Positions 7,739-16,622 of a stretch of 52,925 nucleotides of DNA are shown piece by piece. Every line of letters begins with the position of its first letter. Within the stretch, counting starts at the first letter, position 1. Position numbers and translations under genes: made by a program. Under the pieces are notes generated by a model, which worked only from the letters and a program-made list of their open reading frames with translations, did no database searches and was not told where the DNA came from. Origin of the DNA: Nocardioides agariphilus (GTDB taxonomy: Bacteria; Actinomycetota; Actinomycetes; Propionibacteriales; Nocardioidaceae); contig NZ_JADKPO010000030.1 of NCBI RefSeq assembly GCF_015352445.1, positions 1 through 52,925 on the forward strand. The letters run 5' to 3'.

Positions 7739-7765
7739 GACGGGCGGGGTACGACGAAATCGACA
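7739..7765 (-). promoter_or_regulatory. ECF42-type promoter of the DGPF-sigma operon
   Basis: Reading leftward: TGTCGA (7765-7760), 17 nt, CGTC (7742-7739). This agrees with the -35 TGTCGA and -10 CG(A/T)C motif reported for ECF42 sigma factors upstream of DGPF genes. The sigma factor encoded in the same operon would then drive its own transcription. Confidence 0.75.
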
Positions 7766-7810
7766 GGTCTGCTCGAAGGCTTCCCAGCGCCCGGACGTCG
7801 AGCCACATCG

Positions 7811-7837
7811 TTTGCACTCGCAGGGTGCGAGTGCTAA
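7811..7837. promoter_or_regulatory. CIRCE element (HrcA operator) 1
   Basis: TTTGCACTC, 9 nt, GAGTGCTAA matches the CIRCE consensus TTAGCACTC-N9-GAGTGCTAA with one mismatch. It lies 160 bp upstream of groEL. A possible promoter overlaps it: TTGCAC (7812-7817), 17 nt, TAAACA (7835-7840). HrcA repression is expected. Confidence 0.88.
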
Positions 7838-7845
7838 ACATGACG

Positions 7846-7872
7846 CTGGCACTCTCGGCATGAGAGTGACAA
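7846..7872. promoter_or_regulatory. Second, degenerate CIRCE element
   Basis: CTGGCACTC, 9 nt, GAGTGACAA begins 35 bp after the first CIRCE and keeps the core GGCACTC/GAGTG arms and the 9-nt spacer. Repression by HrcA at two sites is the likely meaning. Confidence 0.65.
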
Positions 7873-7978
7873 GACATCCGGACCGGGGTAGCTGAGGTCA
7901 CGGGCGCCGGCGAGCAGGGTTCGCCGGGTCAGCCGGGGCCGTCCGTCGCGGGCAGCGAGCCGGCCACCAGACTCATAA

Positions 7979-9625
<1,647 letters not shown>

Positions 9626-9637
9626 GGACTACTGCGC

Positions 9638-9717
9638 CGAGTCGGCGCAGATCGCCCCACCAGAGTCAACGAGTCGGCGCAGACAGCCCTTCCAAGAGGG
9701 CGATCTGCGCCGACTCG
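9638..9717. terminator. Nested inverted repeats, bidirectional terminator
   Basis: Between the convergent groEL and RCC1 genes, CGAGTCGGCGCAGA at 9670-9683 pairs with 9704-9717, with CCCT/AGGG extending the stem towards a 6-nt loop. A second copy of the left arm at 9638-9657 pairs perfectly over 20 bp with 9698-9717. The right arm can thus pair with either left arm. It lies where a terminator for both genes is expected. Confidence 0.7.
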
Positions 9718-9769
9718 GCATTTGTCAGAGGCGGACGAACGATGTCGGACGCGGCCGATCTGCTGCTCC

Positions 9770-11458
9770 CTACCGAGCGGTCACCCGGGCACGGGCGGTG
9801 GTGGCGCGCAGGGAGCCGTTGCCGGCGTACGACGCCTTGATCGTGATGCGTACGGCGGCTCGCGTGGTCCGCAGCTGCGGCTGGGTGATCTCCACCCGGG
9901 CATGCAGCGTGCAGTCGCGCCGGACCTTGGTCGTGACCTTCTTCAGCACGCGTCCCGCGGGATTGGTGGCGACGAGCCGGACCTTGCCGGTGCAGGTGGC
10001 GGAGTCGCGGATGAACGCCCCGCCGAGCTTGCCGGTGACGGTGAAGGTGTAGGGACGCGTGCGGTCTCGCTGCGGACTGGCGTGGAGTGCGAGCGTGGGT
10101 CGTTCGGACGTCCGGACCCGGCGGCCGAGGTCGACTGGCCCGACGGTGCCGGGGGTCTCGTTGTCGCCGATCTGGTCGGTGTTGCCGTAGCCGAGCTGCC
10201 CGTAGAAGTTGTAGCCCCAGCAGCGCAGCTGCCGGTTGTCGAGGACCGCGCACGTGTGATCCCAGCCGGCGGCGAGAGCGAGCGCGGTGCGCCCGGTGCC
10301 GAGGTTGACCGGGCTCGCGGTCGCGGGGGTCTCGTTGTCGCCGATGTCGTTGGTGTGGCCGTAGCCGAGCTGGCCGTAGAAGTTGTAGCCCCAGCAGCGC
10401 ACGGCCTTCGTGTCGAGGATCGCGCACGTGTGCTCGCCGGCGGCAGTGATGGCCGAGGCGGTGCGGCCGGTGCCGAGGTTGACGGGTCCGGCATCGGCGG
10501 GGGTCTCGTTGTCGCCGATGTTGTCGGTGTTGCCGTAGCCCAGTCCTCCGCTGGCGTTGTAGCCCCAGCAGCGAACGGCCTTGGTGTCCAGGATCACGCA
10601 GGTGTGGTAGTCGCTGACCGCGATGGAGAAGGCCTTGCGACCGGGGCCAAGGTCGACGGGCCCCGCGGTGCCGGGGGCCTCGTTGTCCCCGATGACATCG
10701 GTGTTGCCGTAGCCGAGCTCGCCGTTGCTGTTGAAGCCCCAGCAGCGCACGGTGTGGTTGTCGAGGACCGCGCAGGTGTGCTGGGCCCCCGCGGCGATGG
10801 CCAGCGCGGTGCGACCGGCCCCGAGGTCGACGGGTCCTGCCGAGGCCGGGGTCTCGTTGTCGCCGATGACGTCGAGGTTGCCGTAGCCGAGTCCACCGCT
10901 GGCGTTGTAGCCCCAGCAGAGCACGGTGTGGTTGTCGAGGATCGCGCACGTGTGGTCGACACCCGCAGCGATGGCCAGGGCAGTGCGACCCGTGCCCAGG
11001 TCGACCGGGCTGACGCTGGCTGGCGTCTCGTCGTCACCGATGTTGTTGGTGTTGCCGTAGCCGAGCTGGCCGTAGAAGTTGTAGCCCCAGCAGCGCACCG
11101 ACCTGTCGTCCAAGATGGCACAGGTGTGGGCCTCGCCGGCGCTGATGGCCAGCGCGGTGCGGCCGGCGCCGAGGTCGACCGGTCCGGCTGTCGCGGGCGA
11201 CGCGCTGTCGCCGACGTTGTCGGTGTTGCCGTACCCGAGCTGGCCGAAGTTGTTCTGCCCCCAGCAGCGCACGGAGCGGTTGTCGAGGATCGCGCACGAG
11301 TGATGGCCGCCGGCGGCCACCGAAGCCGCTGCGATCCGGCTCGCGGTCGAGGACGCCTGCTGGGCGTTGGCGGGCGCCGTACCGACGCCCATCGCGACCA
11401 GGAGCAGCGACAGGACCATCGATGACGCGCCGAGCCTCCGGCTCCTCAGCACCAGCAT
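9770..11458 (-). CDS. Secreted RCC1-repeat beta-propeller protein
   Basis: This 562-residue protein has a Sec signal peptide (MLVLRSRR, hydrophobic stretch, cleavage near APANAQQ). Seven near-identical 58-residue repeats follow, each with HTCA(I/V)LD, CWG(Y/F)N and GQLGYGN(T), which should form one complete seven-bladed propeller. Each repeat carries two cysteines that may form a disulfide. A Lys/Arg-rich beta domain of about 125 residues follows (from about residue 440), resembling an Ig-like surface module. The start ATG 11458 is preferred to the upstream GTG because it directly precedes the signal peptide. The function is not known; extracellular binding is a guess from the fold. At DNA level the repeats have a 174-bp period and are similar enough to recombine. 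Confidence 0.85.
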   Translation of the reverse strand: MLVLRSRRLGASSMVLSLLLVAMGVGTAPANAQQASSTASRIAAASVAAGGHHSCAILDNRSVRCWGQNNFGQLGYGNTDNVGDSASPATAGPVDLGAGRTALAISAGEAHTCAILDDRSVRCWGYNFYGQLGYGNTNNIGDDETPASVSPVDLGTGRTALAIAAGVDHTCAILDNHTVLCWGYNASGGLGYGNLDVIGDNETPASAGPVDLGAGRTALAIAAGAQHTCAVLDNHTVRCWGFNSNGELGYGNTDVIGDNEAPGTAGPVDLGPGRKAFSIAVSDYHTCVILDTKAVRCWGYNASGGLGYGNTDNIGDNETPADAGPVNLGTGRTASAITAAGEHTCAILDTKAVRCWGYNFYGQLGYGHTNDIGDNETPATASPVNLGTGRTALALAAGWDHTCAVLDNRQLRCWGYNFYGQLGYGNTDQIGDNETPGTVGPVDLGRRVRTSERPTLALHASPQRDRTRPYTFTVTGKLGGAFIRDSATCTGKVRLVATNPAGRVLKKVTTKVRRDCTLHARVEITQPQLRTTRAAVRITIKASYAGNGSLRATTARARVTAR

Positions 11459-11517
11459 GGTGCCCACCGTGTCAGGTGCCGTGCAGCCTGGGAAGAGCCA
11501 TGTGACAGCCTGCGGGC

Positions 11518-12381
11518 GTGGGTCCGGTGGCGCTGGCGCTGGTGCTGACGGCGGCCGTGCTGCACGCGCTGTGGAACTACGCCGCCAAGGGCGTGACCCA
11601 GGACCGGGTGCTCTTCGTCTGGCTGTTCGCCACGCTGAGTGCGGCTATCTGGATGCCCGTCGCGGTGGTCTGGATGCTGGCCTCCCACGAGCGGCCGCAG
11701 TGGACCTGGCTCGGCGCGGCCACGGTCAGTGCGGCGTTGCACATCACCTACAACCTCGTGTTGCAGCGCGGCTACGCCGAAGGCGACCTCAACCTGGTCT
11801 ACCCGATCGCTCGGGGGACCGGGCCACTGCTGACCTTCGTGGTCGCGGTCTCGGTGCTCGGTGAGCGTCCGGGAGTGGTCGGTGCGCTCGGGGTGAGCCT
11901 GGTCGTGGTGGGCGTGCTGATGATCTCGTGGACGCCACGGGACCTGCATCGTCCGGGAGCTCGCGCCGGGATCACCTGGGGCGCCCTGACCGGCGTGACG
12001 ATCGCGGCGTACACCTTGTGGGACAGCCACGTCGTCACCGATCTGGGCGTGCCGCCGGTGACGTACTTCGTGCTCGGGCTGCTCTGCCAGGTCCCCTCGC
12101 TGACCGCGATGACGGGCAGCCGGATCCGGGGCGTACGGCGGGCCTGGCCCACCATGGGTCGACGAGCTCTGGTCGTGGCCCTGCTGTCACCGCTCGCCTA
12201 CATCCTGGTGCTCCGGGCCATGCAGGTGGCCCCGGTCTCGCTCGTCGCCGCGGCGAGGGAGAGCAGCATCGTCATCGGCGCCCTGCTCGGCTGGTTTGCT
12301 CTCGGCGAGGCGCGAGGCGCCCACCGCCTCGCCGGCTCCGCGGTCGTGGCCCTCGGCATCGCGGCGATTGTCGTGGGCTGA
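11518..12381 (+). CDS. EamA/DMT-family transporter
   Basis: This 287-residue protein has ten predicted transmembrane helices in two five-helix EamA halves, the family's usual architecture. The first half starts ALALVLTAAVLHALWNYAAK, and the second contains GITWGALTGVTIAAYTLWD. It probably exports a metabolite, possibly an amino acid; the substrate cannot be read from the sequence. The start is GTG 11518, 59 nt from the divergent RCC1 gene start. Base composition is the same as the neighbours. Confidence 0.85.
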   Translation: MGPVALALVLTAAVLHALWNYAAKGVTQDRVLFVWLFATLSAAIWMPVAVVWMLASHERPQWTWLGAATVSAALHITYNLVLQRGYAEGDLNLVYPIARGTGPLLTFVVAVSVLGERPGVVGALGVSLVVVGVLMISWTPRDLHRPGARAGITWGALTGVTIAAYTLWDSHVVTDLGVPPVTYFVLGLLCQVPSLTAMTGSRIRGVRRAWPTMGRRALVVALLSPLAYILVLRAMQVAPVSLVAAARESSIVIGALLGWFALGEARGAHRLAGSAVVALGIAAIVVG

Positions 12382-12419
12382 GGGCGGCTCTTGGCCTGCG
12401 TGGTCTCCGGACGCGGCGC

Positions 12420-13055
12420 TCAGAAGGCGTTGATCGCGGCGGGTGCTCGCTCGGCGCGGGTCAGCGCGGCGAGGACGGCGGACTGGCCGTGACGCCGGAC
12501 GGCGAGGCGGGTCAGCAGTGAGAGGACGGGGCCGAGCACCTCGTCGGGCAACCCGGGAGCCGACACCCCGACGGATGCGGCGAGGTCGTCTGAGTGGACG
12601 GCGATCTCCATCATGCGGGTCACCAGGAAGTCGTCGCGGCGCAACGACCAGCCCTGCCAGGGGATCAGCACCGGCTGGTCTGAGGGCACCGCCGCCAGGA
12701 CCGCCGGCAACGTGGCGGTCGCCTCACGCAGACGGGTCATCAGGGCGTCGTGGCCGTCGGCGGCGTCTCGCTGACCGCCCGTCCGGATGTTCTGGCTGAC
12801 CTCGTCGCCGATCTCGGCGGTCACCCACGCCGCTCTGCGGTAGTGCTCGTCGAGGGCGATGGGGTCCACGCCCGGGTCATCGCTCAGGCGGGAGAGCCCG
12901 AGGAAGACCTGCGCCGCGAGGTGACCGGCGAGCCCGCCGACCGACCACTCGGCCAGGGCGCTCGGCCGGTCCCAGGCCGCGGAGACCTCGAGCCGGCCCA
13001 CCAGGTCGAGCACGGAGCCGGCAGCGATGAGGTAGGCATCGGCGATCTCGCTCAC
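12420..13055 (-). CDS. Maleylpyruvate isomerase N-terminal (mycothiol-dependent, DinB-like) protein
   Basis: This 211-residue four-helix-bundle protein of the DinB/MDMPI family shows the metal-site pattern: H in the stretch WSVGGLAGHLAAQVF and a later MMEIAVHSDDLA, which together give the His-x-Asp type ligands. Members conjugate or isomerise substrates with mycothiol, the thiol of actinobacteria. The N-terminus is set at GTG 13055 (VSEIADAYLIAAGSVLDLV) because further upstream the reading frame overlaps the divergent promoter region. The substrate is unknown. Confidence 0.8.
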   Translation of the reverse strand: MSEIADAYLIAAGSVLDLVGRLEVSAAWDRPSALAEWSVGGLAGHLAAQVFLGLSRLSDDPGVDPIALDEHYRRAAWVTAEIGDEVSQNIRTGGQRDAADGHDALMTRLREATATLPAVLAAVPSDQPVLIPWQGWSLRRDDFLVTRMMEIAVHSDDLAASVGVSAPGLPDEVLGPVLSLLTRLAVRRHGQSAVLAALTRAERAPAAINAF

Positions 13056-13120
13056 GCACGCGAGTCTGGCAGCCGCCGCCGACAGTGAAAGACCGGGCGT
13101 GCTGCCGGACATGTGACACC

Positions 13121-13681
13121 GTGAGGCCCGTGGCCGAGGTGGTCGACGACGCGAGACGCGAGCGCTTCGAGTCGCTCGCGGTGACGCTGATCGAGCCCTT
13201 GCGTCGCTACCTCGCCCGGCGCGCGGATCCCACCACCGCCGACGACGTGCTCGCCGAGACGCTCCTGGTCTGCTGGCGCCGTCTCGAGGAGCTGCCCGGC
13301 GACCCGCTGCCATGGGCCTACCGGGTCGCCGCCAACTGCCTGGCCAACGCTCGACGCGGCGTACGGCGCCAGGAGCGGCTGGCGGCGAAGGTCGCGGTCG
13401 TGGACCCGCCCGCCTCCGTCGTGCCGGGCCCCGGGGACACCGAGGCTCCAGACCTGGACGCCGCGCTTGCTGCTCTCCGGGACGAGGACGCCGAGCTCCT
13501 GCGCCTGTGGGCCTGGGAGCAGCTCACGCCAGCCGAGATCGCGGAGGTGCTCGACATCACCCCCAACGCGGCCAGCATCCGGCTGCACCGAGCCAGGGAG
13601 AAGCTCCGTGCCGAGCTCGGGGCGCGAAAGGGAGATCGCCCGGCCGGACATGAGGAGTCGGACGAAGGGAGCAGGAGTTGA
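13121..13681 (+). CDS. ECF-family RNA polymerase sigma factor
   Basis: This sigma factor of about 186 residues has region 2 (RRYLARRADPTTADDVLAET) and region 4 (LTPAEIAEVLDITPNAASIRLHRAREKL). It lacks the C-terminal extension of the first sigma factor. Its stop overlaps the TTG start of the next gene, a membrane protein that probably acts as its regulator. The start is uncertain between GTG 13121, GTG 13130 and GTG 13085; none has a clear Shine-Dalgarno. Environmental signal and targets are unknown. Confidence 0.85.
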   Translation: MRPVAEVVDDARRERFESLAVTLIEPLRRYLARRADPTTADDVLAETLLVCWRRLEELPGDPLPWAYRVAANCLANARRGVRRQERLAAKVAVVDPPASVVPGPGDTEAPDLDAALAALRDEDAELLRLWAWEQLTPAEIAEVLDITPNAASIRLHRAREKLRAELGARKGDRPAGHEESDEGSRS

Positions 13682-14310
13682 ACGACGACCAGCTGCGCGA
13701 GCTGATGTCCTCGCGCGACCCCGCCGCCTCCCTCCCGCCGGCCCGCCCCGAGCGGGTGGCCCGACTCCTGGAGGACACGATGAGCCCCGACGTCCAGACG
13801 CCTGCGGACCAACGCCAAGAAGCCGACCCACGCCGGCGGACCCCACTCACCTGGGTGCTCGCCGCAGCAGCCGTCCTGGTGATCGCCGGCGTGGGTTTCT
13901 TCGCCCTCAACGGTGGTGAAGGCAGGCAGCCGACGGCGACGCCACCGTCGAGCGAGGCGCCGCGGACGGTGCTGCACCTCACTGCGCCCCCGCCGACCCA
14001 GGGCAGGTGCGCCATGGTCACCGCCCGCCTGCTCGGCAACCAGGACTCGGCGTTCGACGGCACGGTCACGGCGATCGACGGGAGGAGCGTGACCCTCGAG
14101 GTCTCGCACTGGTACCGCGGCGGCGACCAGGACCTGGTCGTCGTGGAGGCCCCGGATCCCGAGATGCAGGCGCTGATCCAGTCAGTCACCTTCGACCAGG
14201 GTGGGCGCTACCTGGTCTCCGCCACGGACGGCATCGTGACGGTGTGCGGGTTCTCGGCCGCGTACTCCGATGACCTGGCCGCGATCTACGCCGAGGCGTT
14301 CGGGGCGTGA
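13678..14310 (+). CDS. Single-pass membrane protein, possible anti-sigma partner
   Basis: This 210-residue protein has a short cytoplasmic part (starting NDDQLRELMSSRDPAASLPPARPERVARLLEDT), one transmembrane helix (about residues 57-77), and an outside domain with two cysteines. It starts at TTG 13678 inside the TGA stop of the sigma gene, with a GGAGCAGGAG ribosome binding site; such coupling is typical of sigma/anti-sigma pairs. The cytoplasmic part lacks a recognisable zinc anti-sigma HxxxCxxC motif, so the assignment rests on position and topology only. Confidence 0.6.
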   Translation: MNDDQLRELMSSRDPAASLPPARPERVARLLEDTMSPDVQTPADQRQEADPRRRTPLTWVLAAAAVLVIAGVGFFALNGGEGRQPTATPPSSEAPRTVLHLTAPPPTQGRCAMVTARLLGNQDSAFDGTVTAIDGRSVTLEVSHWYRGGDQDLVVVEAPDPEMQALIQSVTFDQGGRYLVSATDGIVTVCGFSAAYSDDLAAIYAEAFGA

Positions 14311-14318
14311 CGGGGGCA

Positions 14319-14324
14319 TAGCCT
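14319..14324 (+). promoter_or_regulatory. -10 element of mocA (leaderless)
   Basis: TAGCCT ends 7 nt before GTG 14332, so transcription is expected to start at or next to the GTG. No Shine-Dalgarno or good -35 is visible. Confidence 0.45.
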
Positions 14325-14331
14325 GGCTGGC

Positions 14332-14919
14332 GTGAGCCTCGACGGACTGCTGCTGGCGGCAGGCGCGGGCACCCGGATGGGCCGGCCCAAGGCCCTCGTC
14401 GTCGGTGACGACGGCGTGCCCTGGCTGCACTCCACCGTCGCCACACTGCAGTCCGGTGGCTGTCGTCGGCTCACCGTGGTCCTGGGCGCGTCCGCCGAAG
14501 AGGCAGCGGTCCTGCTCGCCGCTGCGCCGATGCCTCACGAGGACGTCCACGTGGTCGTCGCACACGAGTGGGCAGAGGGCATGGGCGCCTCGTTGCGCAC
14601 CGGCCTCGCGGCCGCGGACCCTCATGCCGACGCAGTGCTGGTCACCCTCGTCGACCTACCCGACGTCACATCAGAGGTCCTACGCCGCGTGGCGGCCAGC
14701 GCGACCGGGCCGGCGGCGCTGGCCCGCGCGACGTACGACGGAAGGCCGGGCCATCCCGTCCTGATCGGGCGCGACCACTGGGAGGGTGTGAGGCAGTCGG
14801 CCACCGGCGACAGGGGGGCCCGCGACTACCTGGCGGACCACGGGGCCATCGAGGTCGAGTGCGGTGACCTGGCTAGTGGTCGAGACGTCGACACACCAAC
14901 ACGAACATCCGGCGCGTGA
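14332..14919 (+). CDS. mocA: MobA/MocA-like molybdopterin nucleotidyltransferase
   Basis: This 195-residue NTP-transferase has the nucleotide-binding signature LLLAAGAGTRMGRPKAL at the N-terminus, the central LVTLVDLPDV (metal-binding Asp) and RATYDGRPGHPVLIGRDHW. These are the features of the enzyme that attaches CMP to molybdopterin to make the cytosine-dinucleotide cofactor used by xanthine-oxidase-family enzymes. Its place ahead of coxD, coxE and xdhC fits maturation of the molybdenum hydroxylase at 26594-30398. Its last 47 bp overlap the end of the convergent methyltransferase gene. The start GTG 14332 is supported by the -10 TAGCCT. Confidence 0.85.
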   Translation: MSLDGLLLAAGAGTRMGRPKALVVGDDGVPWLHSTVATLQSGGCRRLTVVLGASAEEAAVLLAAAPMPHEDVHVVVAHEWAEGMGASLRTGLAAADPHADAVLVTLVDLPDVTSEVLRRVAASATGPAALARATYDGRPGHPVLIGRDHWEGVRQSATGDRGARDYLADHGAIEVECGDLASGRDVDTPTRTSGA

Positions 14920-15673
14920 AGACGAGGTCGTCGTCTCGCATCGCCAGCAGCTGCTCGGCGTAGCGGTCGACGGAGAAGTCCTCGGGCACCTCCCACGGCA
15001 CCATCCGCACGTAGCTCACGAACGCGTCCACATCGGCGAACCGCAGGGAGCCGCTCCACTCCTGAGCCCGCTCGATGACGAAGCCCGCCTCCTCGGCCTC
15101 TGCCCGCAGGTTCGCCAAGGTCACGTGGGAGTAGGCCGGGGTGCCGCCGAACAACGCGTGCGTCTCCTCGAGGTCGCGGCCGTCGACCTGCTGGGTCACG
15201 AACACCCCGCCCGGCCGCAGCACGCGGAAGACCTCCGCCGCGACGTAGGACTCGTGGCGGTCGAGCACGACGTCGAACCGCCCGTCCTCGAACGGCATCA
15301 GCGCGTCGTGCTCGCAGTCATAGGGGACGATCGCGATGCCGTGAGGTGCGAGGGCCTCTGTCGCGTGGGGCAGGTTGGGCGCCCACCCCTCGGTCGCCAG
15401 CGTGTCCTCGGGCAGCGCGTCGACCAGCCGCAGCAGGACCTCGCCGCCGCCGGTCCCCATGTCCAGGGCCGACGTCGCACCGGAGAGCGCCGAGCGGGCG
15501 AGGTCCTCGTAGGACCAGGGCGGCTCGTCGGCCTCCACCTGCCCCTCGAGGAAGGAGAAGTCCCAGCCCTGACTGGGTTCTGCGAACCTGGCCCGCCACT
15601 GCTCCAGCAGCTCCTCGGGCAGCTCCTCGGGCAACTCCTCTGGCAACTCCTCTGGCACCACAAGCCAGAGCAT
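14873..15673 (-). CDS. Class I SAM-dependent methyltransferase
   Basis: This 266-residue protein has the SAM-binding motif I ALDMGTGGGEVLLRL near residue 70, the acidic loop after VPYDCEHDALMPF, and the post-motif FDVVLDRHESYVAAEVFRVLRPGGVFV. The substrate is unknown; it resembles ubiquinone/menaquinone-type and general small-molecule methyltransferases. From ATG 15673 the N-terminus is MLWLVVPEELPEELPEELPE, in which the tetrapeptide EELP is encoded by a 12-bp tandem repeat. The gene is embedded on the opposite strand between mocA and coxD, so it is probably not part of the molybdenum pathway. Its end overlaps mocA by 47 bp. Confidence 0.85.
   Translation of the reverse strand: MLWLVVPEELPEELPEELPEELLEQWRARFAEPSQGWDFSFLEGQVEADEPPWSYEDLARSALSGATSALDMGTGGGEVLLRLVDALPEDTLATEGWAPNLPHATEALAPHGIAIVPYDCEHDALMPFEDGRFDVVLDRHESYVAAEVFRVLRPGGVFVTQQVDGRDLEETHALFGGTPAYSHVTLANLRAEAEEAGFVIERAQEWSGSLRFADVDAFVSYVRMVPWEVPEDFSVDRYAEQLLAMRDDDLVFTRRMFVLVCRRLDH
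15608..15655. repeat. 12-bp tandem repeat, 4 units, in methyltransferase N-terminus
   Basis: Four head-to-tail units of CAGCTCCTCGGG / CAACTCCTCTGG encode the repeated tetrapeptide PEEL on the minus strand, near the N-terminus of the methyltransferase. A 12-bp unit keeps the reading frame whatever the copy number. Confidence 0.85.
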
Positions 15674-15734
15674 CGCAGGCTTCTTGCGAGTTGCCGTTGT
15701 GTCAGCGCCAACCGCCGGCCAACTGAGCGGCAAG

Positions 15735-15740
15735 TAGCCT
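15735..15740 (+). promoter_or_regulatory. -10 element of coxD (leaderless)
   Basis: TAGCCT ends 6 nt before ATG 15747, identical in sequence to the mocA -10 element. This suggests the same regulation and a leaderless mRNA. Confidence 0.45.
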
Positions 15741-15746
15741 GGACGA

Positions 15747-16622
15747 ATGCAACCGGAGTCTGCCTCCGACGTCGCCGCCCGACTGGCGGCGACGGGCTAC
15801 CTGTGCGACGGCGACCTGGCCACGGTCACCTACCTCGCCTTGCGGATGCAGCGTCCGCTGCTGCTCGAGGGCGAGCCCGGCACCGGCAAGACCTCGCTGG
15901 CCGAGGCGATCGCCGAGTCGCTCGACCTGCCGCTGGTGCGGCTGCAGTGCTACGAGGGCATCGACGCCACGCAGGCGCTCTACGACTGGGACTTCCCGCG
16001 TCAGATCCTGCACCTGCGGGCGTTGGAGGCCGCAGGCGGAAGCGGCGACGTGGAGGAGGCCGAGAAGAGCCTGTACGACGAGCGGTTCCTGCTGGCCCGG
16101 CCGGTGCTGGCCGCGCTCCAGCAGAGCCCGGCAGTGCTGCTCGTCGACGAGGTGGACCGGGCCGACGACGAGTTCGAGGCGTTCCTGCTCGAGGTGCTCT
16201 CGACCTACCAGGTCTCCATCCCCGAGCTCGGCACCGTGAAGGCCACGACACCTCCGGTCGTCGTCCTCACCTCCAACCGCACCCGCGAGCTGCACGACGC
16301 GCTCAAGCGGCGTTGCCTCTACCACTGGATCGAGCACCCGGGTCTCGAGCGTGAGGTCGAGATCGTGCGGTCGCGGGCTCCGGAGGTCTCGGCGGAGCTG
16401 GCCCAGCAGGTCGTGACCGTGGTGCAGCAGCTGCGAGACCGCGACGACCTCGCGAAGCCGCCAGGAGTGGCCGAGACCCTCGACTGGGCGCGCGCCCTGA
16501 CCTACCTGGGCACCGCCCAGCTCGACCTGGCCTCCGCAGCCGCCACGCTCGGGGCGCTGGTGAAGTACCGCGAGGACGGCGAGAAGGTCAGGCAGGCCCT
16601 CGACCAGATGCTGCGCGTGTGA
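15747..16622 (+). CDS. coxD: MoxR-type AAA+ ATPase, CoxD-like
   Basis: This 291-residue AAA+ ATPase has Walker A GEPGTGKT at residues 42-49, Walker B LLVDEVDRAD, and sensor 1 in VVVLTSNRTRELHDALKRRC. In Mo-hydroxylase clusters CoxD works with the von Willebrand protein CoxE to install the sulfur (and copper in CO dehydrogenase) at the active site. The downstream coxE overlaps by a TGATG junction and xdhC follows, giving a three-gene maturation operon. Length suits the family. Confidence 0.9.
   Translation: MQPESASDVAARLAATGYLCDGDLATVTYLALRMQRPLLLEGEPGTGKTSLAEAIAESLDLPLVRLQCYEGIDATQALYDWDFPRQILHLRALEAAGGSGDVEEAEKSLYDERFLLARPVLAALQQSPAVLLVDEVDRADDEFEAFLLEVLSTYQVSIPELGTVKATTPPVVVLTSNRTRELHDALKRRCLYHWIEHPGLEREVEIVRSRAPEVSAELAQQVVTVVQQLRDRDDLAKPPGVAETLDWARALTYLGTAQLDLASAAATLGALVKYREDGEKVRQALDQMLRV

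Noticed and set aside
10110-11330. Regular 174-bp repeats as a non-coding repeat array
   Set aside because: They are the coding repeats of the RCC1 propeller, in frame with conserved residues.
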